Positions 25,479 through 35,356 of a DNA stretch of 46,035 nt are shown piece after piece. A program made the translations under genes and the position numbers. The number at the start of each line of letters is the position of its first letter. The first letter of the stretch is position 1. The stretch lies in NCBI GenBank assembly GCA_047620505.1, contig JBLHKS010000035.1:1-46035 (forward strand), given 5' to 3'. The stretch comes from JBLHKS01 sp047620505 (GTDB lineage: Bacteria > Verrucomicrobiota > Verrucomicrobiia > Verrucomicrobiales > DEV007). Below the pieces are notes generated by a model, which made no database searches, was not told the origin of the DNA, and saw nothing but the letters and a program-made list of their open reading frames with translations.

Positions 25479-26834
25479 CTAAACCAACTCCGGCATCGGC
25501 CGATGGCCGTCGACGAGGTAGTGAGGACGGCCGGTCAAGTCCGGAAGGGCCGTCGTGTTGCCGTCGATCCCGAGATTTTGATAGAGCGAGGCAAAGACTT
25601 CTCCGTAGTGCACGGGGCGCTCGACAGGCTCACTTCCGGTCTTGTCGGTCGCGCCGATGACTTGGCCGGTTCGCATCCCGCCGCCAGCCAGAAATCCGCA
25701 TCCAACTTTAGGCCAGTGATCCCGGCCGCCGTTCTTGTTGATGATCGGCGTTCTGCCGAATTCGCCCCAGGCGACAACCGAAACGTCATCGGCCATTCCG
25801 CGTTCGTGGAGATCGGAAATCAGCGCAGCGAGGCCCTGATCAAACAGCGGCGCGTGCGAGCGGACGCCGGCCAAATTGTCGCTGTGGAAATCCCAGCGAC
25901 CGAAATTCAAGGTCACGCAACGCGCGCCAGCTTCGACTAACCGCCGAGCTAGCAGGAAGTGCTCCAGATTTCGCGGCGCTCCGTCGCCTACCCGATTCGG
26001 GTCGCCCTTGCCGTAGATTTCGCGGACTTTCGGGTCTTCGTTTTCGAGGTCGAGGGCCTTCGCCAGCTTGCTCGAAGTCAAAACGCCAAACGCCTGTTGA
26101 CCGAATTCGTCCATCCCTTCCATCAAGCCGCTCTTGTCGGCATCGCGCCGAAATTGGTCGAACGAATCCAGCAAACCGACTCGCTGATCCAGCCGGTGCT
26201 CGGTGATTCCGTTCAGTTTCATGTCGGCCATCGCCTCGCCAGTTGGGCGAAAAGGAGAATGCGGCGCACCGAGATAACCCGGCTTACCATTCGAGCCGTA
26301 CGGCGGATGCCCTGCGTTCGGTGCGAGCCCGACGAATGCCGGCATCGACGGTCCGCGAGCACCCATCAGTTTCGAGGTCACCGCGCCCATCGAAGGCCAA
26401 CCTCCTGGCGGCTGGCCATTTTTGTTCAGCGTCGATCCGGTCTTGCCCGTGTAGCACATGAACGAATCGTGACTGCCGTTTGGCGCTCCGTAGAGCGAAC
26501 GGATGAGGGCGAGCTTGTCGGTGATTTTCGCGAGCTTTGGAAGCAGTTCGCCGATCTGAATGCCGTCGACGTTGGTCGAAATCGGAGCGACCTGGCTGCG
26601 GATGTTCGACGGCGCTTCGGTCTTGATGTCGATCAATTCCTGATGCGGGGGCGCGCCAGCCATGTAGATCATGATGACCGCCTTGCGCGAATTGCGGATG
26701 TTCTTTTCGGCTTCGGCTTGAAGGAGCCCGGGCAAACCAAGGCCGCCCATGCCGAGACCTCCAATTTTCAGAAAATCGCGGCGCGAACGGCCGTCGCAGA
26801 GGCGGGAGGTGGCTGATCCAGAAATCGTGAGCAT
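25479..26834 (-). CDS. Tat-exported DUF1501 protein
   Basis: 451 aa from the ATG at 26834, chosen because it gives a twin-arginine signal SRRDFLKIGGLGMGGLGLPGLL near residues 17-38; the frame is open 157 codons further upstream but that part is antisense to the next gene. The body matches DUF1501, a sulfatase-like fold: YMAGAPPHQELIDIK, RSLYGAPNGSHDSFMCYTG, VVAWGEFGRTP and GGRDHWPKVG. DUF1501 genes usually follow a DUF1549/DUF1553 gene in one operon in Verrucomicrobia and Planctomycetes. Here they are back to back, sharing the 93-bp gap 26835-26927. Function unproven; hydrolysis of decorated polysaccharide is a common suggestion. No copy of the iterated palindrome occurs in this gene. Confidence 0.88.
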   Translation of the reverse strand: MLTISGSATSRLCDGRSRRDFLKIGGLGMGGLGLPGLLQAEAEKNIRNSRKAVIMIYMAGAPPHQELIDIKTEAPSNIRSQVAPISTNVDGIQIGELLPKLAKITDKLALIRSLYGAPNGSHDSFMCYTGKTGSTLNKNGQPPGGWPSMGAVTSKLMGARGPSMPAFVGLAPNAGHPPYGSNGKPGYLGAPHSPFRPTGEAMADMKLNGITEHRLDQRVGLLDSFDQFRRDADKSGLMEGMDEFGQQAFGVLTSSKLAKALDLENEDPKVREIYGKGDPNRVGDGAPRNLEHFLLARRLVEAGARCVTLNFGRWDFHSDNLAGVRSHAPLFDQGLAALISDLHERGMADDVSVVAWGEFGRTPIINKNGGRDHWPKVGCGFLAGGGMRTGQVIGATDKTGSEPVERPVHYGEVFASLYQNLGIDGNTTALPDLTGRPHYLVDGHRPMPELV

Positions 26835-26927
26835 AACTCTTCGAAACACGGGGCGAACGGGCGATCCTTTCAGGCGCGAAACCAGAGTTTGCGATAAAAT
26901 TAGAGGTAAGATTTCGGTGTAGCTGCT

Positions 26928-29900
26928 ATGGATTCGCCGATGAGAAACCTCGCTGCCCACTTTATTGCCCTGATCGCCGTGCTTCCGGCGATTTCGAGCG
27001 CCGTTGATTTCAACCGAGAGATCCGGCCGATCCTCTCGGACAAATGCTTTGCCTGCCACGGTCCAGACGAGCACGAGCGCAAAGCGGATCTCCGGCTCGA
27101 TACGAAAGAAGGCGCGTTTGGCGATCTGGGCGGCTACTTCGCGATCGTCCCCGGCAAGCCGGAAAGTTCGGAGGTCTGGCTCCGGATCATGGAAGACGAT
27201 CCGGATGAAATCATGCCGCCGCCGAAGTTCCACAAGGAGCTGACGCCGGAGGAAAAGAAACTCATCGAGGAGTGGATCAAGGAAGGCGCGGAGTTCAAAA
27301 TGCACTGGTCATTCGCCGGCCTGGAACGGCCCGAGGTCCCGGCGGTTGAGGGCGATTTCGTGAAGAATGAAGTCGATCAATTCATTCTGGCTGGCTTGAA
27401 AGAGCAGGGCCTGACGCCAAGCGCTCAAGCCGACAAGGCAACGCTGATTCGGCGTCTTTTTCTGGATTTGTTAGGGCTGCCGCCGTCACCGGAAGCGGTC
27501 GACGCGTTCGTGAAGGACGATTCTCCGGATGCCTACGCGAATCTCGTTCAGCAGCTGCTGGAAAATCCGGCTTACGGCGAGCGCATGGCGGTCTACTGGC
27601 TTGATCTGGTTCGTTACGCCGATACGATCGGTTATCACAGCGACACAACGATGGAAGTGAGCGCCTACCGCGATTACGTGATCGATTCGTTCAATCGAAA
27701 TCAGCCATACGACCAGTTTACGATCGAGCAGCTGGCAGGCGATCTTCTTGAAGAGCCGACGCTGGAACAGCGAGTCGCGAGCGGCTACAATCGGCTTTTG
27801 CAGACGACCGAAGAGGGTGGGGCGCAGCCGGAAGAATACCTCGTGATTCACGCCGCTGATCGGGTTCGAAACGTCTCGGGAGTCTGGTTGGGCGCGACGA
27901 TTGGATGTGCTCAGTGCCACGATCACAAGTTCGATCCGTTTACCCAAAAAGATCACTACGCGATGGCCGCGTTCTTTGCGGATATCAAAGAAAAGGCAAT
28001 CGGCAAGCGTCAGCCGAATTTGAAGCTCCCGTCTGCCGAAGAGGAAGCCAAGTTAGCCGAGCTGCAGCAAAATCTCGCGGAAAACACGGTCGCGAAGTTG
28101 CTCGAACGCAACTCTGAGCTGTCGGCGAAGATTCTGGCGGCTCAGCAAAACTGGGAAGCCGAAACTCTGGCAAAACTCGACACGGACACGGACGATTGGA
28201 CTGTTTTGAAGCCTGCGAAACTGGAGTCGAGTGGCAAGGCCGCCTTGAAAGTTCAGCCGGATAATTCCGTCCTCGCAACCGGGCCGAATCCAGCGAAAGA
28301 CAACTACTCGATCCACCTCGATCACAAGGGCCGAGCTACCGGATTTCGTTTGGAGGCGATGACTCACGATTCGCTGAAAAACAAGAGCCTCTCGCGTGGA
28401 AACGGGAATTTCGTCCTGACAAACGTGCGAGTTTCTCTTGGCGGCGAGGAAGTGAAGATCGCCAGCGCAACAGCGGATTTTGAGCAAGCGACTTACCCGA
28501 TCGCGAACGCGTTCGACGGCAAATCGAACACAGGTTGGGCGGTCGATGGGCACAACAAAGCGGAAAACCGCGTTGCGATGTTTCTGTTCGAAACTCCCGT
28601 CGAAGTCGCCGATGGCCAGCAGCTGCTGGTCGAGCTTCAGCACCAATCCGGGTTCGGGCAGCACAACATCGGGCGTTTTCGGATCTCCCTGACAGATTCC
28701 AAAACGCCGACGCTGAGCGGAGGAGTCAACCTCGCGGCTAACTTGCTTGAAGTGATCAAAATCGCGGCCGCAGATCGCAAGCCCGCTCAGCAAAAACTGC
28801 TCGACGATCACTTTCGTGGAATCGCGCCGGAATTGGACGAAGCGCGCAAAAATCTGGTCGATTGGAAAGCGGAAATGGACGCGCTGAACAAGCAAATCCA
28901 GACCATGCTGGTTTCTGAGCCAATCGCTCAACCGCGCATGACGCGCATTCTCAACCGCGGAGACTGGCTCGACAAAGACGGCGAAGTCGTCGAACCCGCC
29001 GTGCCGGTTTTTCTTCCGCATGAGCACATTGAAGATCGCCGAGCGACTCGGCTCGATCTCGCAAACTGGATCGTTTCCGACACAAACCCGCTGACCTCGC
29101 GAGCGTTCGCGAACCGGCTTTGGAAGCTGCTTTTTGGGCGTGGAATCTCGAGAAACCTGGACGACCTCGGTGGTCAGGGCGAGCCGCCGACGCATCCTGA
29201 GTTGCTCGATTGGCTGGCCGTTGAATTTCGTGAGAGCGGTTGGGACGTCCAGCATATGATCAAAATTCTGGTAATGTCAGGCGCTTACCAGCAAACTTCA
29301 TCCGAAACTCCGGAGCTTCGCGGAAAGGACGCTGGAAATCTCTGGTACGCTCGTCAGGGCCGCTGGCGGATCGATGCGGAATTCGTTCGCGACACCGCGC
29401 TGGAGATCGCGGACCTGCTCGTCGTTGAGGAGCCGGGAGGCAAAAGTGTTAAGCCGTATCAGCCAGCCGGCTACTGGCAGCACCTGAATTTCCCGACTCG
29501 GAAGTGGCAAGCCGGCAAGGAAGACGATCTCTATCGGCGCGGCCTTTACACTTTTTGGTGCCGATCGTTTTTGCATCCCGCGATGCTCGCTTTCGACGCG
29601 CCAAGCCGTGAAGAATGCACAGCCGAGCGCGCGCGATCGAACATCCCCCAGCAGGCTCTGGTTTTGCTGAACGATCCGGTTTTTGTCGAAGCCGCCCGCG
29701 TTTTCGCGCAGAGCACCGCGGATCAGCCCGGCGCACCTGCCGCAAAATTGGCTTGGGCTTGGAAAAAAGCGCTCGGACGCGAACTGCTCGCGGACGAAGC
29801 GGCGATCCTGACCGATGTCTACGAAACCCAGCTCAATCGCTACACCGCGGACGCGGAATCGGCCCAGCAGCTGCTGAACATTGGCGACCATCCGTTGAAG

Positions 29901-29987
29901 GAAGGCGTGAATGCCGCCGAACTCGCGGCTTGGACGCAGGTGACGCGCACGATTCTCAATGCCTACGAAACGACGTCGCGGTATTGA
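26928..29987 (+). CDS. Second cytochrome-domain/DUF1549/DUF1553 protein
   Basis: 1019 aa. A signal peptide is followed by the planctomycete cytochrome domain with CFACHGPDEHERKADLRLD around 40-58. DUF1549 runs about 130-335 and closes with CAQCHDHKFDPF. A coil and a galactose-binding-like beta domain follow (about 420-600, 'YPIANAFDGKSNTGWAVDGH'). DUF1553 starts near 705 (LDLANWIVSDTNPLTSRAFANR) and runs to about 1000. The ATG at 26928 or the one at 26940 (MRNLAAHF) could be the true start. The gene is transcribed away from the DUF1501 gene, its likely partner. Exact palindromes lie at 27549, 28617 and 29865, all as Gln-Gln-Leu-Leu. Confidence 0.9.
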   Translation: MDSPMRNLAAHFIALIAVLPAISSAVDFNREIRPILSDKCFACHGPDEHERKADLRLDTKEGAFGDLGGYFAIVPGKPESSEVWLRIMEDDPDEIMPPPKFHKELTPEEKKLIEEWIKEGAEFKMHWSFAGLERPEVPAVEGDFVKNEVDQFILAGLKEQGLTPSAQADKATLIRRLFLDLLGLPPSPEAVDAFVKDDSPDAYANLVQQLLENPAYGERMAVYWLDLVRYADTIGYHSDTTMEVSAYRDYVIDSFNRNQPYDQFTIEQLAGDLLEEPTLEQRVASGYNRLLQTTEEGGAQPEEYLVIHAADRVRNVSGVWLGATIGCAQCHDHKFDPFTQKDHYAMAAFFADIKEKAIGKRQPNLKLPSAEEEAKLAELQQNLAENTVAKLLERNSELSAKILAAQQNWEAETLAKLDTDTDDWTVLKPAKLESSGKAALKVQPDNSVLATGPNPAKDNYSIHLDHKGRATGFRLEAMTHDSLKNKSLSRGNGNFVLTNVRVSLGGEEVKIASATADFEQATYPIANAFDGKSNTGWAVDGHNKAENRVAMFLFETPVEVADGQQLLVELQHQSGFGQHNIGRFRISLTDSKTPTLSGGVNLAANLLEVIKIAAADRKPAQQKLLDDHFRGIAPELDEARKNLVDWKAEMDALNKQIQTMLVSEPIAQPRMTRILNRGDWLDKDGEVVEPAVPVFLPHEHIEDRRATRLDLANWIVSDTNPLTSRAFANRLWKLLFGRGISRNLDDLGGQGEPPTHPELLDWLAVEFRESGWDVQHMIKILVMSGAYQQTSSETPELRGKDAGNLWYARQGRWRIDAEFVRDTALEIADLLVVEEPGGKSVKPYQPAGYWQHLNFPTRKWQAGKEDDLYRRGLYTFWCRSFLHPAMLAFDAPSREECTAERARSNIPQQALVLLNDPVFVEAARVFAQSTADQPGAPAAKLAWAWKKALGRELLADEAAILTDVYETQLNRYTADAESAQQLLNIGDHPLKEGVNAAELAAWTQVTRTILNAYETTSRY

Positions 29988-30011
29988 GCCAAAGGCGAAG
30001 TTTCGCTTGGA

Positions 30012-31079
30012 TTAGAACGGCAAGGAGCGCTTTTCCGCCGCACTGCGGACAGCGGCGTCCACGATCTGTTGGCCGATCCGGCTGACCTCGATTGAAAGTG
30101 GGCCTTCAATCGGCTTCCCCGTTTCGAGGCAGTCGATGAAATATTCGATCGGGTTCGAGCCGGGCGATTCCAGATCCGGTGCCGCAATGGACTCGCCCTC
30201 GGGATTGGCGCGGGTTTGGACGAGGACTTCCGGCGCGTAATCGTAGTTCGAAATCGTCCCTTCGGTTCCTTTGAGAACGAACCCGCATCGCGGTTGCGGC
30301 TGGATCGTCCAAGGATCGGAAAACGTGCCCCAGCGAGTTTCAAACTTGGAAAGTCCGAATTCGTAGCGCGCGACGGTGATGCTCTGCTCGTCAACTTCCA
30401 GACCAGCCGGTTCGTCGATCATCGACATGATTTCGAGCGGCTTACGATTGCCGAGATACCAGGTTCCAAGCGTGGTTCCGTAGCCGAGATAATCGAGCAT
30501 TGAACCTCCGCCTTCCGCCTTCTTGTAAAACCAACTCGCCGCCTTTTCTGCGGCCGTCGGCTCCTTTTCGATTTTGTCGGCACCGTGATAAAGCGGGCCA
30601 CGATTGCCGTCGTAAAAATGCACTTCGGTGACGTCGCCGATCACGCCAGCCTGGACGAGTTCGTAAGCCTTGACGTGCGAGGCGACCCAGCGCAACGGCC
30701 AGTTGATCGCCAGCTGCTTTCCAGTCGCCGACATCGCCGCGATCATCCGGTCGGCCTCGGCGGCTGAGGCGGCCATCGGCTTTTCCATCAGGATATGAAC
30801 GCCGAACGGAGCGACCTTTTCGGTCCACTCCGCGTGGCGAGCAGCTGCTGGACAGAGAACGACCAGATCCGGCTTCGTTTGCTCAAGACAAGCCGCGTAA
30901 TCCGTGAAAACCTGGTTGTCTGTCAGACCTAATTTGGCGGCCGCATCGACCATTCGCTCCGGTTGCTCATCCGAGATGCCGACGATTTCCGCATTCGGGT
31001 GATCCGCGACCATCTGGAGCAGATCGCCCATGTGGAAGTGGTCGAAATTGATCCCGGCGATTTTGAATTTGGCAGACAT
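30012..31079 (-). CDS. Gfo/Idh/MocA family oxidoreductase
   Basis: 355 aa. An N-terminal Rossmann domain (KIAGINFDHFHMGDLLQMV..., then VGISDEQPERM) leads into the EKPMAASAAEADRMI motif typical of the family, in which the Lys is the catalytic EKP lysine. The C-terminal alpha/beta domain includes GGGSMLDYLGYG. Members oxidise or epimerise sugars and cyclitols with NAD(P)H. It starts 3 nt after the stop of the transporter gene, so it is the second gene of an uptake-and-oxidation operon. A near palindrome copy at 30839 encodes Ala-Ala-Ala. Confidence 0.9.
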   Translation of the reverse strand: MSAKFKIAGINFDHFHMGDLLQMVADHPNAEIVGISDEQPERMVDAAAKLGLTDNQVFTDYAACLEQTKPDLVVLCPAAARHAEWTEKVAPFGVHILMEKPMAASAAEADRMIAAMSATGKQLAINWPLRWVASHVKAYELVQAGVIGDVTEVHFYDGNRGPLYHGADKIEKEPTAAEKAASWFYKKAEGGGSMLDYLGYGTTLGTWYLGNRKPLEIMSMIDEPAGLEVDEQSITVARYEFGLSKFETRWGTFSDPWTIQPQPRCGFVLKGTEGTISNYDYAPEVLVQTRANPEGESIAAPDLESPGSNPIEYFIDCLETGKPIEGPLSIEVSRIGQQIVDAAVRSAAEKRSLPF

Positions 31080-31082
31080 GAC

Positions 31083-32615
31083 TCAGGATTCAGTTTTTTC
31101 GTCATCGCCTTCGTTCCCGACCTTGGTCTTGTCCCAGAACGTTAAGAAGAAGATAACGGTGATGGCTGCCGCGATGATCGCGGGGAACATCCAGTAATCT
31201 TTCCACTGGTCCATCGCCGAGGAAACGACCTCGGGCTTGACCGTGTCAGGCACATTGATCGAAAACATTTCCAGCAGCTGCTGGCCAAATGAAAGCGTTT
31301 CTTCTTCGCGTCCCTCTTTGATCGCCGCGTCCAGATTATTGTAGTGGGGTTTGACGGTGCCGAATTTCCCGTCGTAGATTTTCCAGCCGAAGATGGAAAG
31401 TCCGAAAGCGATTCCATAGCCGATGTACATCCCGATTCCCTGGGTGAGGAAGACGAGCATGCTCTGGGCCTGGCTGCGGACTTCTTTCGGAGCGATGCGG
31501 TCGGTGTACATGTATCCTGTGACGAAGAAGAAGTCGTAGCAGATTCCATGAAGCGCGACGCCGAGAAGCAGCATCCAGACGACTTGATCTGGAGCGCCGA
31601 ACGCGAACAGGAAGTAGCGCAAAACCCAGGCGATCATCCCGACGATGATCATCCATTTGACTCCCATTCTGCGGAAGAAAAACGGGATGAGAAGCATGAA
31701 GAAGATCTCGGACATCTGACCGATCGTCATCGTCGAGGCGGCTTGGGTGAATCCGGCGTTGGACAGGTACTGACCGGTTGAGCCGAAATAATAAGCCAAC
31801 GGAACGCAGATCAGGGTTGAGCAGATGATAAAAATGAGGAAGCCCGGTTTCGCGAGGAGCTTCCAGGCATCGACCATCAGCAGCGCGCTGAGGTTGATCT
31901 TCTGGCCTTTGGCGGGTGGTGGAGTGTGAGGCAGCGCAAAAGAATAGAGCCCCATGATGATCGAGCTGATTGCCGCAAGTCTGAAAATGTTCATGCTGGA
32001 ACTCCAGCCGATGAATCCAACCACGAGGCCGGCTGCAATCCAGCCGATCGTTCCCCAGACACGGGTTTTTGGATACGCGAGGCGGTCCAAGTTTGAAAAA
32101 GCGATGGTGTTTCCGAGGCCGAGGGTCGGCATGTAGCAGAGCATGTGGCCGAGGAAGAACCAGACGGCCTTGGAGCCATGCGCGTTGACCGGCTCCATCG
32201 CAGCAGCCTTTTGGGTTTCGAGAGTCGCGAGAGTCGCTTCGATCGCTCCTTTTCCGGCATCCGCGGTCTGCGCCAGCGAGTCCATGCTGTTTTTGATCGA
32301 ATCAAGAATCGGACTGACGTTTGCTTCGTAGATTGCCTGTCCAGCGACAGCCTCCAATCCGGCAAACCACATCAGAACGCCTCCAATCAAAAACAGGACG
32401 CCCATCACGTTCTGCGATGCAAAGAATCGGTCGGCGATCAATCCTAGAAACAGGGGAGCAAAAATCGCGCCGAGCGGAGCTGTTCCGTAGGCTCCTCCGA
32501 CCGCGTCTCCGAGTCCGTTCCCTCCCAGGGCCTGGCCAACCGTGGCAAACCAGGTTCCCCAGACGAAGAACTGGATGAACATCATGATGGAGATTCGAAC
32601 GAGCGCGGAATTCAT
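31083..32615 (-). CDS. MFS transporter, nucleoside-H+ symporter-like
   Basis: 510 aa, first gene of an operon with the oxidoreductase at 30012. The N-terminal MNSALVRISIMMFIQFFVWGTWFATVG and the later GYMYTDRIAPKEVRSQAQSM are characteristic of the NupG/Nuc_H_symport branch common in Planctomycetes and Verrucomicrobia. About 12 helices are present, with an unusually long loop after helix 3 (about 100-140). The substrate is probably a sugar or nucleoside, given the dehydrogenase partner. The loop at about 440-450 carries Gly-Gln-Gln-Leu-Leu from the palindrome at 31272. Confidence 0.88.
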   Translation of the reverse strand: MNSALVRISIMMFIQFFVWGTWFATVGQALGGNGLGDAVGGAYGTAPLGAIFAPLFLGLIADRFFASQNVMGVLFLIGGVLMWFAGLEAVAGQAIYEANVSPILDSIKNSMDSLAQTADAGKGAIEATLATLETQKAAAMEPVNAHGSKAVWFFLGHMLCYMPTLGLGNTIAFSNLDRLAYPKTRVWGTIGWIAAGLVVGFIGWSSSMNIFRLAAISSIIMGLYSFALPHTPPPAKGQKINLSALLMVDAWKLLAKPGFLIFIICSTLICVPLAYYFGSTGQYLSNAGFTQAASTMTIGQMSEIFFMLLIPFFFRRMGVKWMIIVGMIAWVLRYFLFAFGAPDQVVWMLLLGVALHGICYDFFFVTGYMYTDRIAPKEVRSQAQSMLVFLTQGIGMYIGYGIAFGLSIFGWKIYDGKFGTVKPHYNNLDAAIKEGREEETLSFGQQLLEMFSINVPDTVKPEVVSSAMDQWKDYWMFPAIIAAAITVIFFLTFWDKTKVGNEGDDEKTES

Positions 32616-32699
32616 AAATTGAAAGTGGTTTTGGGGTTTGAACGGCGATGTTGAACGAGTTTCCCGCTCAAGGCAACTCTTTGAAATTGTGTGGCCGTC

Positions 32700-34577
32700 T
32701 CAACGAGCGGTCGACTCGGCGCAACCGCCTTCCCAGATTTCGCCCTTCAGCGAACCCGGGAGGTGCCGGTATTCCGCGATCTGTTTCCCATTCACGCAGC
32801 AGCGCATCCAGATTCCGGCAAGCGTTCCGCCTTTGATGTAGGAATTGTATTCCGGGTCGTGACTGATGATCAGATTACCAACTTCCGTCCTCCGAGTCAC
32901 TGTTCGAACTCGGATCCTACGTTCTCCCGTGTGGGTTTTGAAACTCCCTGAATCGAATATCTCAATTTTCGGGATCACCCGGAACTCTTCGACGTACTCG
33001 CCGGTTGAGCGGTAAACTCGGTAGGCTACTTCGAGGTTTTCCAGCAGCTGCTGGCTCTGGTTTTCGATCTCGACTTCATAAATCCAGCGCCGCTCAAACG
33101 ATTTGCGGCTGTTGACGCCAACGTAGGAAGTTCGCTCGCGATCCTGAACAATCTTTTTCGCGCCAATCTTCAGGCGGACGTTGGTGAGGTCGATTTGCGG
33201 CTCGGGCATCGCAGCTGCGATGAGGCGATGTTCTTCGGAAATCGTCTCAACCGCGGTGGCGATCGCAGCCTTCGTTTCGGGATCTTCCGGCTCGCTCAGT
33301 CGATTGAGGTAATCGACCGCGATGTGCGCGCTCCCTCCGAGGCAACCCAACGCAGTCGCGAGATCCTGCCAATGCTCGCTGTTTTCCGGGTTGAGCTGCT
33401 CGGCGAGTTGAAGGGCCATTTGATCGATCTCCGAAGGTTCGAAGAGGCTGTTGATCAGGCCTTGACGGAACTGAATGTAACGAAGGATCTGGACCGTGGA
33501 TTTCAGGTAGGTCTCGTAGCGTCTCTCGCGGCCGTACATTTTATCGTCGCCAACGATGACCCGGCCTTTGTAGAGTTCCTCCATTCTGGCGATCATTTTG
33601 GGAAGCGCAGGGGCTCCGCCGATTCCGAGGGTCGCGAGCGTCTCGCCCGCCGATTCTTCAAGTCGATAGTCCTCGTTTCCAACAAGTGGGATGAGTGCTT
33701 GGGCGAATCGAGGCTCGTAGGCGAAGGGCAGGTTGGAGGCGACCTGTTCGTCGGTGATTTCGTCCTCGAGATAAAAGGAGATCGATCCTGGACTTCGTTT
33801 GATGCGCAAAATTCCGTCTGTGGAATCGATGAATCCTCTGCGGAAAAATCGGAGGTGGTAGCAGGCGCGCTCGATGGCAATGGGCGAGAATCGATCCGGA
33901 TTCTCAAGCGTTTCGAGCATGTCGCGAAGCCCAGCTGATTCGCTGGCGCGGACGGTGGCACCGAGGATGCGTTCGTGAAGTTGATCGTCCTTCGACAAGG
34001 TTCGGTCGTCGAGCCGGTCCAGCATTCGAGGCAGCCAGATCGGGTCGATCACCACCTTGTAAACCGCCGGATCGAATTCCGCGGTCGGCCGGACTCGCTT
34101 TCGGGCGGTGATCAGAACTTCGGCCAGGTGCGCGCCCGTTTCGACTTGCATAAGCGGCCAGATTTCAGGATCGCTTTTCCGCTTGGCGTGAAGGCTCTGC
34201 TGAGCGGGTTGGCTGGCTTCAAGCGCTTCGGCCAGCTTCTCAACTGGGGTTTGAACTTGGGCTTCTCTGGCCTGCGCCGAGTTTCCGAGGGCCCACATTG
34301 CCTCAAGCGTGTAGTCCTCGTTTCGGAGCAACTTCAAGCAGTCGTCGACGGCGTCGGTCAGAACTCGACCGTCACGCTTTATTCTCAAATCCCGGGCCTT
34401 TCCGGCCGCCAGAATTAATCGGCGATTTGCTTCGATCGACCCCACCGTGAAATCGGTGATCTCGATCGTGCGCACAAGCGTCTCAGCGGCTCCGACTCGG
34501 GCGAGGATTTCGAAAATGGCCAGATCCAGTTTTGCGGCGACGGGTGCGAACAAGGTCTTGAGATAGGCGTCGTACTT
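32700..34577 (-). pseudogene. C-terminal part of a protein split by an in-frame TAA
   Basis: The minus-strand frame continues without shift from the gene at 34578-35195, through the TAA at 34578-34580, to a stop at 32700. No ATG or GTG and no ribosome site follows the TAA; the first near-cognate start is a TTG at 34553. The 617-aa stretch from there has HEAT-like helical runs (EDYTLEAMWALGNSAQ, NEDYRLEESAGETLATLGIGG) and a C-terminal beta domain near 470-600 (VRLKIGAKKIVQDRERTSY...). It is probably the rest of a secreted protein of about 830 aa whose Gln codon became TAA. Restart at TTG or readthrough is possible but unproven. An exact palindrome lies at 33042. Confidence 0.7.
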
Positions 34578-35195
34578 TTACTGTTGCTCCTTCTCCAACT
34601 CCGCTTTTCGAGCCGCGACTGCGTCCGCATCCGCGCCCGTGACCAGAACTTCAAGCGGCGTGTTCGCTCCATTGCTTTCGTCGATGATTCGAGTCCACCA
34701 GACGAGGCCGAACCCATCCGGCTGAACCAGCAGGACCTCGAAATCCGCTTTCCGGGACTCCGGATCCGACTTTCGGACGATCAACTGAAGGTCTGGGGAT
34801 TCGCCGATTCCACGTCTTTCCCGAACGAGCGCCCGCCAGAGCTGATTTTTGAAACTGTCGCGCACCAGCTCGGCCGAAAATGGGCCATGCGCGGTGATTC
34901 CGCGCGGTTTGGCGACCTCCCAGCGATCATCGAGATAACTGGCGTCGTCTTCGTCAATCATGCTCTTGGCTTTCGGGACCTGAACGATTTTGCCGGTGGA
35001 ATCCACCTCGATCTCGATTCCCCAGCCGAGGTCGTCGAGCAGAGTGCAGGTTTGGCCTTTCGCGAAGGACCACGAACGGGATGCGAATTCGCCGGTTTGC
35101 GCATCCTGCCCAAAGGCCCAACCGGGCAACAGGCTGAGAGCGAGAGCGAGGGTCGTGCTGGCGAGAGTCAGGATTGTTTTTTTGCGGGTTCTCAT
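34578..35195 (-). CDS. N-terminal part of split secreted protein
   Basis: 205 aa with a signal peptide (MRTRKKTILTLASTTLALAL...GWAFGQ). It ends ...KAELEKEQQ and a TAA. The mature part is beta-rich and unassigned. The next sense codons after the stop (KYDAYLKTLFAPVAAKLDL) run on in the same frame into the 617-codon part, so the two are one interrupted gene rather than an operon. It lies 161 bp from the stop of the next gene, a gap that holds an exact palindrome copy (35302-35313). Confidence 0.7.
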   Translation of the reverse strand: MRTRKKTILTLASTTLALALSLLPGWAFGQDAQTGEFASRSWSFAKGQTCTLLDDLGWGIEIEVDSTGKIVQVPKAKSMIDEDDASYLDDRWEVAKPRGITAHGPFSAELVRDSFKNQLWRALVRERRGIGESPDLQLIVRKSDPESRKADFEVLLVQPDGFGLVWWTRIIDESNGANTPLEVLVTGADADAVAARKAELEKEQQ

Positions 35196-35356
35196 CTGAA
35201 GGAAGGGCAGTCGAAAGGATCATAGCCGAGATACTGGATTCTGTGACACCGGATTTGATCGGCGGATCTTTTTTTCGCCGCTCGCTGATTTGCTCTCGAC
35301 TCAGCAGCTGCTGAAAGAATCCCTGAGTGAGCGACCGCGGGAGTCCAGCGGCTTGG

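Noticed and set aside
26835..27305. 157-residue N-terminal extension of DUF1501
   Set aside because: It is antisense to the cytochrome-domain gene, and the Tat signal marks the real start at 26834.
35196..35356. Small gene or RNA between the split protein and the unknown protein
   Set aside because: Only a palindrome copy and a T-rich hairpin-like stretch are visible; no coding or RNA signature.
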